A stretch of DNA of 5,647 bases from a bacterium (GTDB lineage: Bacteria > Blakebacterota > Blakebacteria > Blakebacterales > Blakebacteraceae): contig JALGWK010000151.1 in assembly GCA_025774205.1 (NCBI GenBank), forward strand, positions 1-5,647, read 5' to 3'. Positions 5,340 to 5,647 of the stretch are shown here, in pieces; the stretch's first letter is position 1, and every line of letters starts with the position of its first letter. A program made the position numbers and the translations under genes. The notes under the pieces were generated by a model. That model saw only the letters and a program-made list of their open reading frames with translations, had not been told where the DNA came from and made no database searches.

Positions 5340-5647
5340 GTGGATCCCAGAACACAAATGATGCAGGGGAATATCGCGGTCGCGGAAGGCGCGATCGCGG
5401 CCGGGTGCCGCTTCTTTGCGGGTTATCCCATCACTCCCTCGACAGAGATCGCTGAACATCTTGCCCGACAGCTGCCGGCTGTGGGCGGCCGCTTCATGCA
5501 GATGGAGGACGAGATCGCGGCGATGGGCGCGGTGATCGGAGCCTCCCTCGGGGGCGCGAAATCGCTGACGGCCACGAGCGGTCCCGGGTTCTCCCTGAAG
5601 CAGGAGAATATCGGCTACGCCTCGCTGGCAGAGATACCGGTCGTCAT
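5340..5647 (+). CDS. korA: 2-oxoglutarate (2-oxoacid):ferredoxin oxidoreductase alpha subunit, N-terminal part
   Basis: The frame is open from GTG 5340 to the window edge, giving 102 complete codons. ATG 5358 and 5361 are alternative starts but lack a binding site. The sequence matches the pyrimidine-domain start of 2-oxoacid:acceptor oxidoreductase alpha subunits (POR_N, PF01855). It begins QGNIAVAEGAIAAGCRFFAG, followed by the near-invariant GYPITPSTEIAEHL (about 31-44), then MEDEIAAMGAVIGASLGGAK and the SGPGFSLKQENIGYASLAEIP block. The GFSLKQENIGYA wording fits KorA better than the VorB branch (SPGISLMQEGISY type). The enzyme oxidatively decarboxylates 2-oxoglutarate to succinyl-CoA with thiamine diphosphate, reducing ferredoxin in the cytoplasm, or runs in reverse in the reductive TCA cycle. 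A beta subunit gene is expected just beyond the window. The exact substrate is inferred from similarity. Confidence 0.9.
   Translation, partial: MDPRTQMMQGNIAVAEGAIAAGCRFFAGYPITPSTEIAEHLARQLPAVGGRFMQMEDEIAAMGAVIGASLGGAKSLTATSGPGFSLKQENIGYASLAEIPVV

Overview
The window comes from a GC-rich, diderm (outer-membrane-bearing) bacterium, probably an uncultured or anaerobic lineage. The reasons are a periplasmic LolA-like protein encoded beside LolCDE/MacB-type ABC transporter genes, and the start of a ferredoxin-dependent 2-oxoacid oxidoreductase at the right edge. A precise phylum cannot be read from the sequence. All genes that can be supported lie on the + strand.

Region 1 (1-3416) is an ABC export operon with overlapping genes: the last 32 codons of the ATPase, a first FtsX/MacB-type permease, a second paralogous permease (1333-2583), and a secreted LolA-like protein (2580-3416). 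Together they look like a system that extracts and hands over a lipid, lipoprotein or other hydrophobic cargo at the inner membrane. The first permease is broken near position 726. Its halves lie in different frames, and comparison with its neighbour suggests that about 23 nt are missing inside the periplasmic domain. This is either a real lesion or a sequence/assembly error.

Region 2 (3417-3706) has no gene. It holds five 23-bp tandem repeats of decreasing similarity (3420-3534), then an AT-richer promoter segment with a TATTAT box and a TTGACA hexamer. Next come two palindromic sites of the form CAAA-N4-TTTG, 17 bp apart (3612-3642), and a strong Shine-Dalgarno sequence.

Region 3 (3707-5281) is a compact regulatory operon: a six-helix membrane protein of unknown function, a small winged-helix regulator of the HTH_34 (MarR/ArsR-like) type, and an ECF sigma factor. 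Start and stop codons are adjacent or nearly so. The palindromes are the obvious candidate operator for the winged-helix protein. No anti-sigma gene follows the sigma factor.

Region 4 (5340-5647) is the start of korA, the alpha subunit of 2-oxoglutarate (2-oxoacid):ferredoxin oxidoreductase, which runs off the window.

The points most worth a second look are the twin palindromes with their candidate repressor, the membrane protein/winged-helix/sigma operon lacking a recognisable anti-sigma factor, the 23-bp repeat array, and the split permease.
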